A stretch of 64,000 nucleotides of DNA from Isoetes taiwanensis (GCA_021234155.1 JAJEKV010000008.1:23815931-23879930), one strand, 5' to 3'. Positions 10,689 through 23,322 are shown, numbered from the stretch's first letter. Numbers and translations are program-made. Notes: generated by a model not told the origin, from the letters alone.

Positions 10689-11439
10689 ATTTATTAAAAC
10701 ATCAACTCCGGCGGCCCCAACGCAACTACGGCTGCTGCTACCATTGTACCAGTTGTAAATCCTTTGGTGGCTGCTGCAACAGCCTCTTCTGCTTCTTCTG
10801 GGCCTGCGGAAACGCCAGGTTCTTCTGGGGCGAACTCAGAAGGGGGTTCTGAATCTGATGATGGTGGACACCAATCTGCCGCTGCCCCTTGTGAAGAAAG
10901 TGTCGAGATTCATTCAGAGTGGGATACTCAGCAACGGATGGAGAAGGCAAACCTTGAGTACAAGGTTCGTAAGGCAGCTTCTGCTTGGCTCCCTTTTGTT
11001 CCTGGAAGTTGTTATTGGGTTCCTCCTGGTGACCTTTCTGTTTTGAAGACAAATGAGCTCTCTAGCTTTTTGTCTTAGTTGAGTCAAGAAGACGTTGTTG
11101 CTATTGTGAAATCTGTGGACATCACTGTGATTTCTGGTATGTAGACATTTTTATCTGCTTTATTCAGTTATGATGTATATGTGAGTGATTTAATTAATCA
11201 CAAGCCATTTGTTATCCGCATTTCACAAACAATAGATAGTCAAAGGGCCTTTTTTTTTTTTTTGGCTGGGTTTAAGGTTTGACATGGAGAAGAGAGATAG
11301 TGGTAATTTAATTTGAAGCCCATGCCTTGCAGAGCCAGATGATGACTCTGACAGTTGTGATGATAAGGACGATGAGGATAGTGATGATGATAGCATGAAG
11401 AACGTATCAAGAATCTTGACAGGCAATGATCTTGATTAA
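10689..11439 (+). pseudogene. two-exon gene remnant with acidic C-terminus
   Basis: Exon 1 (about 10689-11136, start not defined) encodes a low-complexity Ala/Ser/Gly stretch, then 'SEWDTQQRMEKANLEYKVRKAASAWLPF' and 'GSCYWVPPGDLSVLKTNELSSFLS'. A TAG stop at 11076-11078 follows, after which the frame continues 'LSQEDVVAIVKSVDITVIS'. A donor (G|GTATGT at 11136/11137) and an acceptor (TTGCAG, ending 11332) join in phase to exon 2 (11333-11439). Exon 2 encodes an Asp-rich tail (EPDDDSDSCDDKDDEDSDDD) and ends NDLD-stop. The phase agreement argues for a once-real gene. The single internal stop makes this copy a pseudogene unless it is a sequence error. I do not recognise the family. Confidence 0.5.
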
Positions 11440-13379
11440 AACCTTTCTTGCTTGTCATTCCTATATGCATGCCACTTTTTTTCTTTCCAGTGATAGTAGA
11501 ATAAGATGCAAAAGTACACGCTGGTTGTGTCTCTTAGCCATTACTTCTCAGAGGATGCAAGAAATTGATTCATGCCGGGTGAAAGCATGATACAGATAAT
11601 ACAAAATTCGTTTGGGTTTGAGCTGTTTGGAACAACATTTGTTGGAATATACTGGTGCTTCATGATAATGGAATATGCAGTTCATGTGGATGTTTCAGTG
11701 CAATGAGGACGATGGTTATAACGAAAAGTTCATCTATTCTACCAGGGCTCTGAATGCCAATTTATCTGGACGTCTGGACTTCATTTGGCCTGTCCATACA
11801 AGTATAAGTGGGGATGCTGCATTCTCCATTACATGTACTTTTGGCATTTTTATATGCTATCAATATGTCTCAACATCTAATTTAGTCACATATTTTACTG
11901 TTGCCAGTTTCCTTTGTTAGTGATTCTTGTTTTACTTCCCGTTATTTGAAAACAGTAAGCATGAAGTATTTATCAATCATTTATAGCTTTTGTACAGGCG
12001 GTTATCTTTATTTTCCCTTGGCACTAGTTATGATAATATTTCTGCTCATAGATTAATATTTCTGCAGATAAATTTATATGATAATATTTCTGCTAATAGA
12101 TTAATATTCTTTTGCAGCAAAAGGGAAATGATACTCAGTTATATGCGCTTGGTATTGCAGAACTCAAAGGCCTGCTTTTATTACTTGGTATCCTTTGTTT
12201 CACAAAATGTAATATGTGATACATGTACATGATGTGTGCCCCAGATCACACAAGGTTGCAAAGAGCTGGATGTTGCAAGGGACTGGATGCACTTATTCTC
12301 GAGGGGACAGATGAAGCACCTATTTCTTCTGGACATGTATCTGGAATGAATATACTTACAAGAATATTTGTCTTGATGCCTATGGTCCTGCATTTGACTT
12401 GTCTTGGTTGTATTAGCAGTTTAGTAAGCACAAGTTGCCTATAACATTGTTGGTATAGTGGTTGAAGATCTCATATTATTAGGACTCCTACGTAATCAGG
12501 ATAGACCAATGCACTGATATGGAATGCTTATGAACTTATGCATTAGGAAGGTACTTCTAGCCTTTTCTTTCCACCCAAAAGTTTACAGGGCACATTATTG
12601 CAGAATTGGGTTTCTAGCTTTCATGTCATGTAAGCAAAGTAAAAGCCTTCAAATGTATTATGCAATATTCAGCTTATTATCTGTGCCATTTTAACCTGCA
12701 CCATTCCTATTATGCAAATCTACTTATTATCTGAAAGAAGCAGAAAAAAATAAAAAGACCAATTATAATCTGTGCAAGAAGATAAAAAGGAAGTTGGATT
12801 TTACTCCCCTATCAGAAAGAAGCAGAACTAGTCAAAAGCACGTTTGATTACTTTTTACAGAAATTTTTAATTTGTAATATCAAAAGCAACGCTAGTTACA
12901 AAATAAAAGATGTAGTTTCCATCTTTCAAATGCTTTGCAAAGACATTACAGAAAGAAGCAGAACTAGTCAAAAGCACGTTTGATTACTTTTTACAGAAAT
13001 TTTTAATTTGTAATATCAAAAGCAACGCTAGTTACAAAATAAAGTGTCTAAATAAGTTGGTTAATGCATTTGTTCAAAGCCTCCTGATGGGGTTGCTAGA
13101 CAAGCTCATATACCCAATATATTTTGGAGCAACTGTCAAGTTTAGGCATACTTGTAAAAAAGTTTGTTAATTAGCCAGAAAGATTGTTTGTGCACCAAAC
13201 TTCTTTGCATCAGGTGCAGGGTCCACATAAATTTCTAGAGGTCTCATTATATGTATATATGTGTTACATGTTCTATAGACTCTTTGATAATTTATACCTT
13301 ATGCAAGCCTTATATCTATTTCCTTTAAAACTTTGGTTGCATTTGCCAATATTATGGTTGTCTAGAACTAGCACTTGAT
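11440..13379. other. unassigned sequence, no supported gene
   Basis: AT-rich with short repeated words (for example 'gataatatttctgc' near 12030-12115). Open frames are short and lack motifs. Possible continuation of the 10.7-11.4 kb gene was looked for and not found, since exon 2 already carries the stop. Confidence 0.4.
12813..13043. repeat. 136-bp re-read unit (12813-12907 / 12949-13043)
   Basis: 95-bp match in noncoding sequence. Confidence 0.93.
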
Positions 13380-13545
13380 GAGGAAGGAAGGAAGGAAGGA
13401 AGAAACTTTTAATGTCCACGGAACCCAATCGGGTTATGGGACCACAAGTACAAGACGGGACCGAAGTCCCTAACCAGAACAAGGGCCGAAGCCCACAGAA
13501 CAAAACATAATCACCATGGCTTAGAGTGTGCAAGCTCTTTCAACT
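13380..13545 (-). mobile_element. LINE 3' end with (TTCC)n tail
   Basis: On the minus strand the segment ends '..gggacattaaaag' followed by a (TTCC)n tract (plus-strand ggaagg repeats at 13380-13402). The words 'gtccacgg', 'cccaatcgggttatgggacc' and the paired GC motifs around 'gaccgaagtccc' match the terminal segment of the LINE family at 28303-28575, 35800-35940 and 55440-55560. Only the last 160 bp or so are present, a typical strong 5' truncation. Confidence 0.55.
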
Positions 13546-16500
13546 CCTTACGTTGTATTTTCCCCACTGGTGACTTGGGTATAGAATTCAAAAATGCTAC
13601 CTTTCGGATCCTTTTTTGAGGCGAAAGCTGTGAACAAGATATTTCAGAATATAAACCTGTGATTCTTCATAAGATGTTTGTACTCCGTTATGCTATGTAT
13701 GGCTAGAATTCTTAAAAACTAATATATTGTCATTAGAATATGGAGAAATTTGCAAGTAATTGTAAACAATGATTTAAAGAAAGTTGCAAACATATAGAAT
13801 TAGTATGTTTATAACATTTAGAAGGTTCAATATTAAACCAAGACGATACAACACGAAAATATAAACACTCCCTTTGGGCACTAGCGAGTAACCCTCCATG
13901 CGCAGCACCTTGTTTCCTTAATAGCTTTTTAGCCCCAATCCATAATAATTAAGTACCACCAAAAGTCTCTTGTCAAACTTAACAAAATTATTTGTAACTC
14001 AGTTTAATACTTTCCTATATTCACGCTCCACCTTGGAATGCCTTAGCCAGGAAGAATTTGAAGATAAAATGTTTTAAGCAGACCCTAACACAAATGTTAG
14101 GGCAAATCTCAATGCTTTCATTGATATAATGAAGATATAATGAAGACAATTACTCCAGTCTCAAATACTTCAATCTAGAGATCCTTGCATAGAATAGGGA
14201 CCATTAGCGATTTTCTGTCTTACCTTCATCCAAATTAAAAGCCATCATTTTGAATGCTTGTTATGGGCTCAAAAAAATGTCACAATCTCCTATTATTATG
14301 ACTCGTTAAGACTAGCAAAAATGTGTCTTCCAGACTGGCATTGCAGACTAGGATCTGAATATTATTAGTACAGATGTCTATATAGACGTTTCATATAACT
14401 AAAAGCAGTGGACAACTTCAGACTTTGTGTATGCTCAGCAACATGTTTTAACCACCATTATCCAAAATCTTCATTGACTATAGGAGTTACCTATAAAGTG
14501 GCAGCTGCTGCTTTATCGGCATACCAAATGACACTCCCATTAAATGGACAACTTCAGACTTTGTGTATGCTCAGCAACATGTTTTAACCACCATTATCCA
14601 AAATCTTCATTGACTATAGGAGTTACCTATAAAGTGGCAGCTGCTGCTTTATCGGCATACCAAATGACACTCCCATTAAAAGGAAACACCATTTGTCTTT
14701 GGTAATTCCACGGTGGCGGTTTCTGCCAAATACCTTTTTCATCATGTCCACTTTGCGGACCAATAGCCACAAAAATGATGTTTGTTCTTTGCATTTATCA
14801 CAAGAAGCATCATTGTCGGGCGTTGGAGGCGATGATTTTGGCAAGTCAAGTATGTGAATTATCCATTTTTTGTCTCCTTCACAAGATGGTGGTTAGGAAA
14901 TGATGATGCAATATGCCTATTAGGTCCCATCCCTAGCAATGTCAAATCAAATCTGGGAAATCCATCTTCAGAAACATCCATCATTTTTGTCTTCACAAGT
15001 TGCTTTAAAAGCCTTTAAGCAACATTTGATAATCTTCAGTAGCCGCGACTGCATTAGACGCATCATTGATTGCATATACATGATCAATAGGTATGCTTAC
15101 ACTTACGACATAAAAGGGTCTATTGGAATCCTCAAAACCCGGCATTTTCGAATCAAGTTAATGTACCTTAGATTGAAGACCTTCTACGGCGGTCTATAAT
15201 TGCTCTCTTTATCATCTTTAGGCACAACTCGTTCATCGGCCTAAAGCACAATCTATAAAAGTCATTGGTTTTAGGTTAGTGCAACTTCACGGAATAAACA
15301 AATAAATAAGATATACAAAATATCTATTCTAGAAGCTTGATAAAACACCGAGATTTTTCTTTGAAATAAGGCGAATTATGATATGCTAACTTAGTAAAAT
15401 CCAAGGAGCAACTAAATGCACCCGACAATGGATGATGAGAAAAGGAAACCTCCTTTATACATGATCAAAAACTACAAAACATCAAATGCATGAGATATGA
15501 ATCTCGGATGCATATGCAATTGAAAAAAGCAAAGAGAGCTTTCCTCTGGTCACTCTATGCACCACTTAGTTTTTTAACTTAATAATCGAGAAATGCGCTT
15601 ATCCTAATGCACTAATAAAGAGAACAGCTAGATAATACAACGAGAAAAAGCTCCCTTGTCCTTAATAGAATCGTGACGGCTTTGCAATGTGATCAACCAA
15701 ACTCCTTTGCAATTCTTCAAGCGCTTTCAAAAGTTGGCATCCCTTGAGTTTAGAAGAAGTCATTTACGCAAAACCCAATTTGTTGTCCTTGGCCAAGGGC
15801 GGTGATCGATAACAAACTTGCTATAATTTCGGCCCTTGCCTTCACATTTCTGGCGAAAACTTAGAGTGGGCGGGTTATGCGAAACTAAAACAAGTGCTAT
15901 GGGCATCACAAATTAGCGGTGAAACCGTGTCACGGGAAGAAGTGAGAGCACGAGACATGGAGTTTGGGACATAATTTGGAGCATTGAGAAATTAAAAGCG
16001 TGCTTGGACATGCGATCAATGCAAATTCGATATTCGACTAAAGAGCAACCCGGTACAAACCCGGTGATGTCTGTTCAAGCATTCCTCTCGGCAAAGATAT
16101 TTACCACTGAAGAGGGCATTTACGGTCTTGGAAAGGTTGAGGCGTGGAAGGCGCTCGGTGGAGAGAGCTTTGATAGAATCAGTGGTACAATTGTCCGAGA
16201 ACTAGGGTCACCATAGCCCGGGGCGGTGAAGGCCGCCATAGCCCGGTGGCCGAGGCCACCATAGCTCGGCCCGATGAGTCGAGCTGCACAAAGCGGAAGG
16301 GGAGGATCAGAGGATGCGAGAGAGGAGCAGTTTCAAGAAAAATTTTTGGAATAACTGCGCGCTACCGCTACCACAGGCGCATTTGGAATTTCGGTTTTTT
16401 CTTCACCGTAGATGAAATCTAACGACTATGAGGCTCTCCACGTGCACAATAATCGGTTAGGTACAGAGCGTGGATAGCTTCAAATTGCTTCAAAGTCTCA

Positions 16501-17054
16501 ACTCTTGTTTTGTGCAAGCGTCGCGAAAAAAAGATAAAAGACCAATTCTAATTTGGCAAAAGATAAAAAGGACCAATTATAATTTGGGCAATACATGCCC
16601 CACCGAGGAGGCGGGGATGCGGCTTGAAGTTGCCTTTGCCATGGAGGCGGAGGGATCTGGTCCGGAACAAGATAACTTGCCATGGCCTTAAAATTGCCTT
16701 TGCCGCGGAGAGGAATTTGGTTGGAGCGGGCGACTTGCCATAAAGCAAAGGCAAAATGTGGTAATCAACTAATGGGAAATAACACGAGGTTGGGTTCCCT
16801 ACGATGGCAACATGGGGTTAAGCGTGGAGCTAGAGTACTAGGACTTCGGGATAGCGGTGATGGAAATCAACAACTTTGTCGGGGAGCATTGACAATATTC
16901 TCTGAGGTTCCCAAGTATGGTGCATAAAGGAGAATAAGCTTCACAAGCCACCAAATAGTAAAGGCGGTGCCACAAGAACTTGGACTCGAGAATCTCTCAA
17001 TAGTAAAGGCGATGCCGCCAAGAACTTGGACTCGGAATCTTTCGACCTCTAAAG
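13546..17054. other. unassigned sequence with small local repeats
   Basis: No gene is supported. An open frame at 16004-16216 (+) has no motif. Short tandem features occur: 'gccaccatagcccgg'-like words at 16207-16290, and a 46-bp unit twice at 16954-17045 (word 'aatagtaaaggcg.tgcc'). GC content rises from about 15800 onward compared with the AT-rich flank. Confidence 0.4.
14409..14680. repeat. 136-bp re-read unit (14409-14544 / 14545-14680)
   Basis: Back-to-back full-length copies in noncoding sequence. Confidence 0.95.
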
Positions 17055-17415
17055 GGGTGATCAAGCTCGTCACACCCTCTATCGTGCTTATCACCCCCCA
17101 TAGACAAGCTAGTCGCACCCCCCGATGAAGGCTGGTGCGAAGTTGCTCAATGTTTCTAGTCAAGGCTGGTGAACCTCCGCGGGCAAGCTAGTCACGCTTC
17201 GTCCGCCCCGGTCAAGCTCGTCACACCCTTGATCAAGCCTATCATACTCCCCATGAAGCCTGGTCCCATCTTTGGTCAAACTCGTCACACATCATCCACA
17301 GTTCGTCAAGTTCGTCCCACCCCATTCCGAATTGGTCATGCCCAACCCATACCCACGATCAAGTTGGTCACACCTTCATCACGGTCCCAATGCACACCCC
17401 TAAGCAAGCTAATGA
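17055..17415. repeat. degenerate minisatellite-like array
   Basis: The word 'caagctcgtcacacc' and variants (caagctagtcgcacc, caaactcgtcacaca, caagttggtcacacc) recur about ten times at roughly 25-45-bp spacing over 360 bp. The units are too diverged to fix one unit length by eye. An open frame at 17169-17426 is a by-product of the repeat. Confidence 0.55.
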
Positions 17416-18483
17416 GCTACATGTAGAGGAACAATGACTTATGATATATATGTTTGTACTTTATACTATCAGACTTTAATGAGAGTAATGTTCTTTTTTT
17501 TTAAATATTCTTCACATGATCACACCATAGAGAATTACGTCGCTACAAAGAAAAAAAGAAAAAAAGAAAGAAAGAAAAGAAAAGGTGCCATTTTGCGCTC
17601 GCAAGATCTAAATGAGATCATACGATGTGAAACCCACTTTGGGCAAATAAAAAGGGAGAGAAGTAGTCCGCATGGTGCGAGCATAATAAGTATTACAACT
17701 AAGCTTCACCGAGTCTTTGTTTCTTTGATCTCCATTGCTGCAATGATTGTGAGGCCTTAGAACGGTGCCAAGTGTTTGTTCTTAAAGCGAGCTTTATGCC
17801 GTATTTAGCATGTGCCTTTCTATAGAATAATTCACTTATTTGTCTTAGATGGTTGGTTCCTACATTTTCTCCCCGCTTCGAATGTTTCGATGAAAAATGA
17901 TTTTAGGTTGTTTATGCTCTTTTTCCATGCCTTGTGCACGACATATTGCTAAACTACCATACATTCTAAAAAACCAAGGTGCATGAGCCCAGAACATGTG
18001 CAAGTAGCGCATAACATACTCTCTCTCCATGCATCTCTTCTAGCCTTGATAAAATTGTTATTCCCTTGCTTGCACAAACATTTGCTAAACTACCATACAT
18101 TCTAAAAAACCAAGGTGCATGAGCCACGATTCGAACAATGCATCCGATGGTTTTTTTCCCTCCCATCAAAATGCACTCCATTTGTATAGCGTTGTCTTGC
18201 ATCAACCAACAATTTTCCATATTGATGCACCCTTTGACTGATACTGTTTTGGTTAGACGCCTCTTTCTGGTTCTTTATAAGTCTCGAGCTTTCATCAACC
18301 CAGTTGACACGTTACAAGGCACATCGTTTTGCCTTTTTCTCATGAGGCTCTAGTTTCACGTCGCCACCATGCAAACCTACTTCTGATAGAACCCTTTCAA
18401 CTCTATGAATTCCTTCCTCTCTTCTTTTCTTATCTGCAATGTTCCACACAATGCAAAGTGCAAAGTGCACATATGGATTCTTT
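17416..18483. other. unassigned sequence
   Basis: Contains a purine-rich stretch at 17558-17585 and one re-read unit (17946/18082). No gene or element domain is recognisable. Confidence 0.4.
17946..18125. repeat. 136-bp re-read unit (17946-17989 / 18082-18125)
   Basis: Shortest match (44 bp), with 92 divergent bases between. Confidence 0.85.
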
Positions 18484-19464
18484 ATACCTTGTGGTTTTCT
18501 TTCTTAATTTTAACCACCAGATGTCATCTTCAGATTGACATGGAAAGCACTTCCCAACAGCCTTCTTTTTTGCATCCTCCTCCTTTCATCAGAGAAAGGA
18601 TCTTTCTAGCATGGAAACCATGCCAACACCAGCCGTTAGGCAAAATCATGTGTAGGCATGCCCTAAAAGGCACCTTTTGTGACCTGAAGTTTGGTTCAGT
18701 GGCAAGAAGTTAGCAACAACCCCGCTAAGCAAAACCAAATTTGTGTGTGGTGGATGTTTTTCCATTCTCATTCCACAATACAACTTGCCGACAAGCATAT
18801 TCAAATTCTACCTATGTTGATTTTTGGCCTCTTGACTAGATAATCGTTTGTTCTAGAATTTGGAAGTATGTGTGGTGGTAGACTAGACTAAATATACAAT
18901 TTGAGCTTCACGTCTTCATCAAAATATAATAAAACGAGTCTAGAAAGAAGGAAATTAATAGATTGAGATGTTCTTAAATGGTGGAGGAGACTAGAGAGAC
19001 AATTTGAGATCAAGTCTTCATCAAAGTTTGAAATTTTCTTGATATGTTTATTATACAACTCACTGGTGTGAACAAAATTAAATTTTAACCCCTTTAAATT
19101 AAATTAAATTAACCCCTTTCAATTAAATTAAATTTTAACCTTACGCCTTGTCTAATCTACTAAACCCCTTTTATGCAAGCCACTGATTTGCTTGAGTCGA
19201 GCAGCTATTGCGTCCATGCTGTTGTCGGATTCCAATCTATTCAAGAGCTCTGGAGTATCAGGACCAAAATTCGTCATTCTGGGACCCCAGTAATGGTTCA
19301 TTCGGAGCCGATCAGCAGGGGCAACAACAGTAAATCCATTTCTCATTCTAAAACTGTGCGGATCGTGAGGAATAATTCCCTCTGCAAAACTGGGTCGAAA
19401 AATGGGCTTCTGCCTCGTATAAAATCCGGCCATGGTACCTTCCGTTTCGTGTTTTCGTCTCTGA

Positions 19465-19685
19465 TACAATTCGATAATCCATCCATTTTCAACATCCCCC
19501 TGTGGATGCCCCAAAAAAAACATGCACTGCACCAAAATTTGGCCCAATTCCGGCGTTTTTTCCTCCATATCCCTCAAAAACCCTCTCAAAAATCCATTTT
19601 TACAATTCGATAATCCATCCATTTTCAACATCCCCCTGTGGATGCCCCAAAAAAAACATGCACTGCACCAAAATTTGCCCCAATT
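19465..19685. repeat. 136-bp re-read unit (19465-19549 / 19601-19685)
   Basis: About 85-bp match with one difference, inside GT92 copy A, at the point where its catalytic block is missing. Confidence 0.93.
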
Positions 19686-19740
19686 GCCTGTTTGCATCCT
19701 CCTGCTGATACCAGTAATCGTTTCCTTCCACAACAGGAAA

Positions 19741-20012
19741 TACGTTGTAAAATCTGTGATAAGTCATCACCCCTGCTTCCACATACTTCTTAAAATTTAT
19801 TTCCTGCGATTCCGACTCGTCAATTGCACTGTCATACCAATATATATGATCTACTCCTGCATAAAGCATGTACTCGTACGTTGTAAAATCTGTGATAAGT
19901 CATCACCCCTGCTTCCACATACTTCTTAAAATTTATTTCCTGCGATTCCGACTCGTCAATTGCACTGTCATACCAATATATATGATCTACTCCTGCATAA
20001 AGCATGTACTCG
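19741..20012. repeat. 136-bp re-read unit (19741-19876 / 19877-20012)
   Basis: Full-length back-to-back copies inside GT92 copy A. Copy B has this segment once (33529-33664). Confidence 0.95.
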
Positions 20013-21163
20013 ATCCATTGTTTGCATTCGTAATCTGTGATGTGGAAGGAGTAGAATTAAAGGCTAGATTTTTAAAAATCAAAATCAGGCTTAGAGTGCT
20101 GAGAAAAACAACTAAAACGAAGAGAATGGAAGCCTGTTTCTTCATGGAATTGGCAGCCGGTTTCATGATCAAGCAATGAAATTTTTGGCGGATTTGATAT
20201 GCCAAATTACCGTGATTTAATTGGAAAATTATTCAACTGGAAAATAACGAGTCAAAATTCTATATTGATGAAGTCAAGTGCAGATGACAGACGAAGCATC
20301 CCACCCGAGCCTTCTAGTGATATTCTATTTTAAGTTGCCAAATTACCGTGATTTAATTGGAAAATTATTCAAGATGTTGTTCCAAGTTAGGGTTCTTCCT
20401 ATTTCCTTTGCCACCTAAGGTTTTCCAGGTTAGGTTTCGCATCATAATTTGAAGATGACTCACTCAAATCTCTTGTCTACTTTGCTTCTAAGGCTAGGTT
20501 ATAACACGCAACCCATCGCCGCCCGAAGAGGGGCCCTGTTTTACCCTTTGTTAATTGAGGATGTCATGTGACGGTGCTCGTAAAACGGCGAGGCATTTTT
20601 CATGACGGTGATGACTATGACGACACATGTGAATCCAACCTAAGCTCGCATCTTTCCACATAATTTGACCTGTTTATCTACTGCAAAATGGTATGCCCAT
20701 GTAAAATGCTACAAACTATCTAAACTAAAAGCTATGCATTCCATTTTCCAACTGAAAGATGCTTAGGACTTCAATAAGCATGATTGAGACATGGTTTCAA
20801 GCCTCTCATAAGCTTTTTAGCATCACTTAAAGTGTAGCTTGCATGCCTCTTACATATGCCTACTTTGATAAGTATAATTCTATAATATCATTTTAACATC
20901 TAGCAAAAGATTAGCGGCTAATGCGGGGCCAAAACCCATTTATTCTTGTTTTTTGCTGTTTGTTGTGGGAGTTAAATATGAGGTTGTATAAGTGTTCACT
21001 AGCCAAAATTCCTGCTGAAATCATAGACATTTGAGCCACTATATGTAGATGCAAGATTTGTGCCATCACTTTATAGTAACCCAATATTTAATAGAATATG
21101 CTTTCAGCAAATTCTAAAAAACACATGTAAAATATACGCCAAGTTTGGAATAACCATTTTACT

Positions 21164-21423
21164 TTACCTTGAGTAATGTGGTTAGCAAGGTGATAGAGTA
21201 TGGCTTGTAAGGTGATAGAGTTGTCATGCCTTACAAAATGTTAAACAATGAATGTATAACTGCATAATCTACGATAGAAGTATGATGAATTTATTAGAAT
21301 TACCTTGAGTAATGTGGTTAGCAAGGTGATAGAGTATGGCTTGTAAGGTGATAGAGTTGTCATGCCTTACAAAATGTTAAACAATGAATGTATAACTGCA
21401 TAATCTACGATAGAAGTATGATG
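21164..21423. repeat. 136-bp re-read unit (21164-21287 / 21300-21423)
   Basis: 124-bp match. The matching part of segmental copy B is also re-read, but from a different start (34887). Confidence 0.95.
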
Positions 21424-22087
21424 TAGCTTTAGTAGTTCCTTGCAGTAGCTTTAGCTGTTAAGACCTTATAAGGAGTTTCACAATATTCTTTTACTCCAAA
21501 AACATTTCCAACTGCCAATACCTCAGCTCTTGGCTATATGTTAAAAGCAGCTTACCTATCACCTATAAGCAGACTTAATAATCATGTGAAGTGCATCGGC
21601 TTTCTATTCCTTTAGAAGCTCAAAATACTAGATGCCTCATGAGAATTGGAAGAGCAAATCACAAGCTATATTTACCTTGCTTGAAAGGAGCATAGATACT
21701 GAAAGGTCGAGAATGATATAAATTAGCATACCAACAAAGAAAGTGGCTTATGTTCTATCCTTTCCTTTGCGAAAGAAAAACAATTTTGATGATGAGCAAT
21801 CTGGTATAGCAATTTTTTTTTATTTATTTTTTTTATTTTTTATGAACGTGAACCTTTATTACTCAAAAAAATATAAAGAGTACATGGGGGACTCAAAACC
21901 CAGTGGAGAGGATGTCCACTAGAGCAATACCACCTACCACATACATAACACAGAAAAACAAGGAATACATATCACCACGAGCACAACTGTTTGCTATGAG
22001 TAAGCCTGAATCTGAAGATGTCGCTCCCAAATGAAACTCTTGATGTCATCCTTTAAGGAAGAGAACTTGTACGCCTTTACAATGCGA

Positions 22088-22359
22088 CCACGAGCATCAC
22101 TAAGCATTTGCGTATCTGAAAAGACCTATCCCTTGAAGATGAAAAGATTTCGTCTCTTCCAGATGGACCAGATGATCCAAGCAGATGCTAAGTGGAAAGC
22201 CCTCGTTGCCAACTTGTCCCAAGCCACGAGCATCACTAAGCATTTGCGTATCTGAAAAGACCTATCCCTTGAAGATGAAAAGATTTCGTCTCTTCCAGAT
22301 GGACCAGATGATCCAAGCAGATGCTAAGTGGAAAGCCCTCGTTGCCAACTTGTCCCAAG
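22088..22359. repeat. 136-bp re-read unit (22088-22223 / 22224-22359)
   Basis: Back-to-back copies inside the L1-like remnant. Confidence 0.95.
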
Positions 22360-23042
22360 AACTAGGATAGGTACGACAATAGGATCTGTGACTATTCAAA
22401 TCACAATGGAAAAGGCTCAAAAGCCTTTGCCAAAGCAAGTCGAACATGGTGACACAAAAAGCGGTGCTCAATTGTCTCATTCCTCTGCATGCAAAGAGGG
22501 AAGATCCGAGAGACTTACGGACAAAGTTTATGAACAACAATGTTTACCCTGCGCATCTATGAATGATTTGCCACCATAAGATAGATAGCTTAGGATGGAG
22601 CAATTTATCCCATACCAATCCTTGGTGCTTTCGATGAGGCTCGAGGGGATAACTAAAGGCCACTTTGGCGATGGAGGCAACTTGCCGAGGATGAAGCAAG
22701 ACCACATACATCGAGTGCACGGGCTCCTCCTATGCTTCTTGCCATGAAACACCCGAGCTAGGGAGCCAAGTCTTGGAGATGTGGAGGAAGAGTAGCGACT
22801 ACTTTTTCCAAATGCCACGGTTCCAGCGAAGGAGGAGGAACTTCAATCTGAACTCATTCCATGTCAACAATCTTGTCTCACTATACCATGCGGAATCTTG
22901 TGAACATACCATGCGGAATCTTGTGAACACACCCGATGTTCGCCATCGGTGGCTGCATCAATGGATGGAGAAGAGACCGAGGGGGACAATCTGCTGGCCG
23001 TCACCCAAAGGAATCCACCAACTGGCTGGTTTGTAGGATGCA

Positions 23043-23278
23043 GAGAGCCAAAGGAAATGCACATCCGTAAAGACTGGTGAATGAGATGCAACCCTGGGGA
23101 ATTATCAGCATTATTTAGAATCTGCCATATGAACTTAGAAATCAGCATCTTGCTCTGGGAGGAGTGGCTTAATGGATGGAGAGCCAAAGGAAATGCACAT
23201 CCGTAAAGACTGGTGAATGAGATGCAACCCTGGGGAATTATCAGCATTATTTAGAATCTGCCATATGAACTTAGAAAT
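23043..23278. repeat. 136-bp re-read unit (23043-23142 / 23179-23278)
   Basis: 100-bp match at the 5' side of the L1-like remnant, next to the inverted-repeat arm border. Confidence 0.94.
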
Positions 23279-23322
23279 TCAGGCGCCATAGCTCTAAAAA
23301 ACTTAACGTTCTGGCTCTGTAT

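Larger units (their letters stand above)
19152..20166 (-). pseudogene. GT92 (DUF23) family glycosyltransferase, copy A, broken
   Basis: GT92 enzymes are type II membrane glycosyltransferases that transfer galactose or related sugars, typically in the Golgi. Minus-strand start at 20166 gives MKPAANSMKKQAS followed by a hydrophobic signal-anchor (LFVLVVFLSTLSLILIF). Then come 'MLYAGVDHIYWYDSA' and 'VEAGVMTYHRF', both family blocks, and after a break 'FFLGHPQGDVENGWIIEL', 'GFYTRQKPIF' and 'RMNHYWGPR', the conserved C-terminal HYWG block. It ends LHKRGLVD-stop. Missing relative to copy B are the stretch after the anchor and the segment carrying WVVEMDVHEYPFMP, the family's Asp-rich catalytic block. 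The second loss coincides with the re-read unit at 19465/19601, so it may be an assembly effect. Confidence 0.8.
18484..21812. repeat. segmental duplication, copy A
   Basis: From 'acctt.tggttttctttctta' at 18484 to 'gagcaatctggtat' at 21807, this segment matches 27754-28230 plus 32274-36150 in the same orientation. It includes the GT92 gene and the AT-rich flank with the 'ttaccttgagtaatgtggttagcaagg' motif. By eye the GT92-containing core is nearly identical between copies. Copy A lacks both LINE insertions of copy B and therefore supplies their empty sites. On the right it is cut by an L1-like insertion at about 21813. Confidence 0.85.
21813..23286 (-). mobile_element. L1-like LINE remnant (RT C-terminal, zf-RVT region)
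   Basis: The left end is a T-rich tract (21813-21842), the poly(A) tail of a minus-strand element. Upstream on that strand, about 22250-22540 encodes '..SAWIIWSIWKRRNLFIFKGRSFQIRKC', the conserved Trp-rich end of the zinc-binding domain that follows plant L1-type RT. Weaker related text runs to about 23250. Frames are interrupted by stops and by re-read units 22088/22224 and 23043/23179. It sits exactly where segmental copy A stops matching copy B, so this is its insertion site. The RT core itself is absent (5' truncation). Confidence 0.65.

Noticed and set aside
19173-20179. Plus-strand open frames over GT92 copy A
   Set aside because: Antisense of a clearly recognisable GT92 frame with a signal-anchor and conserved blocks.
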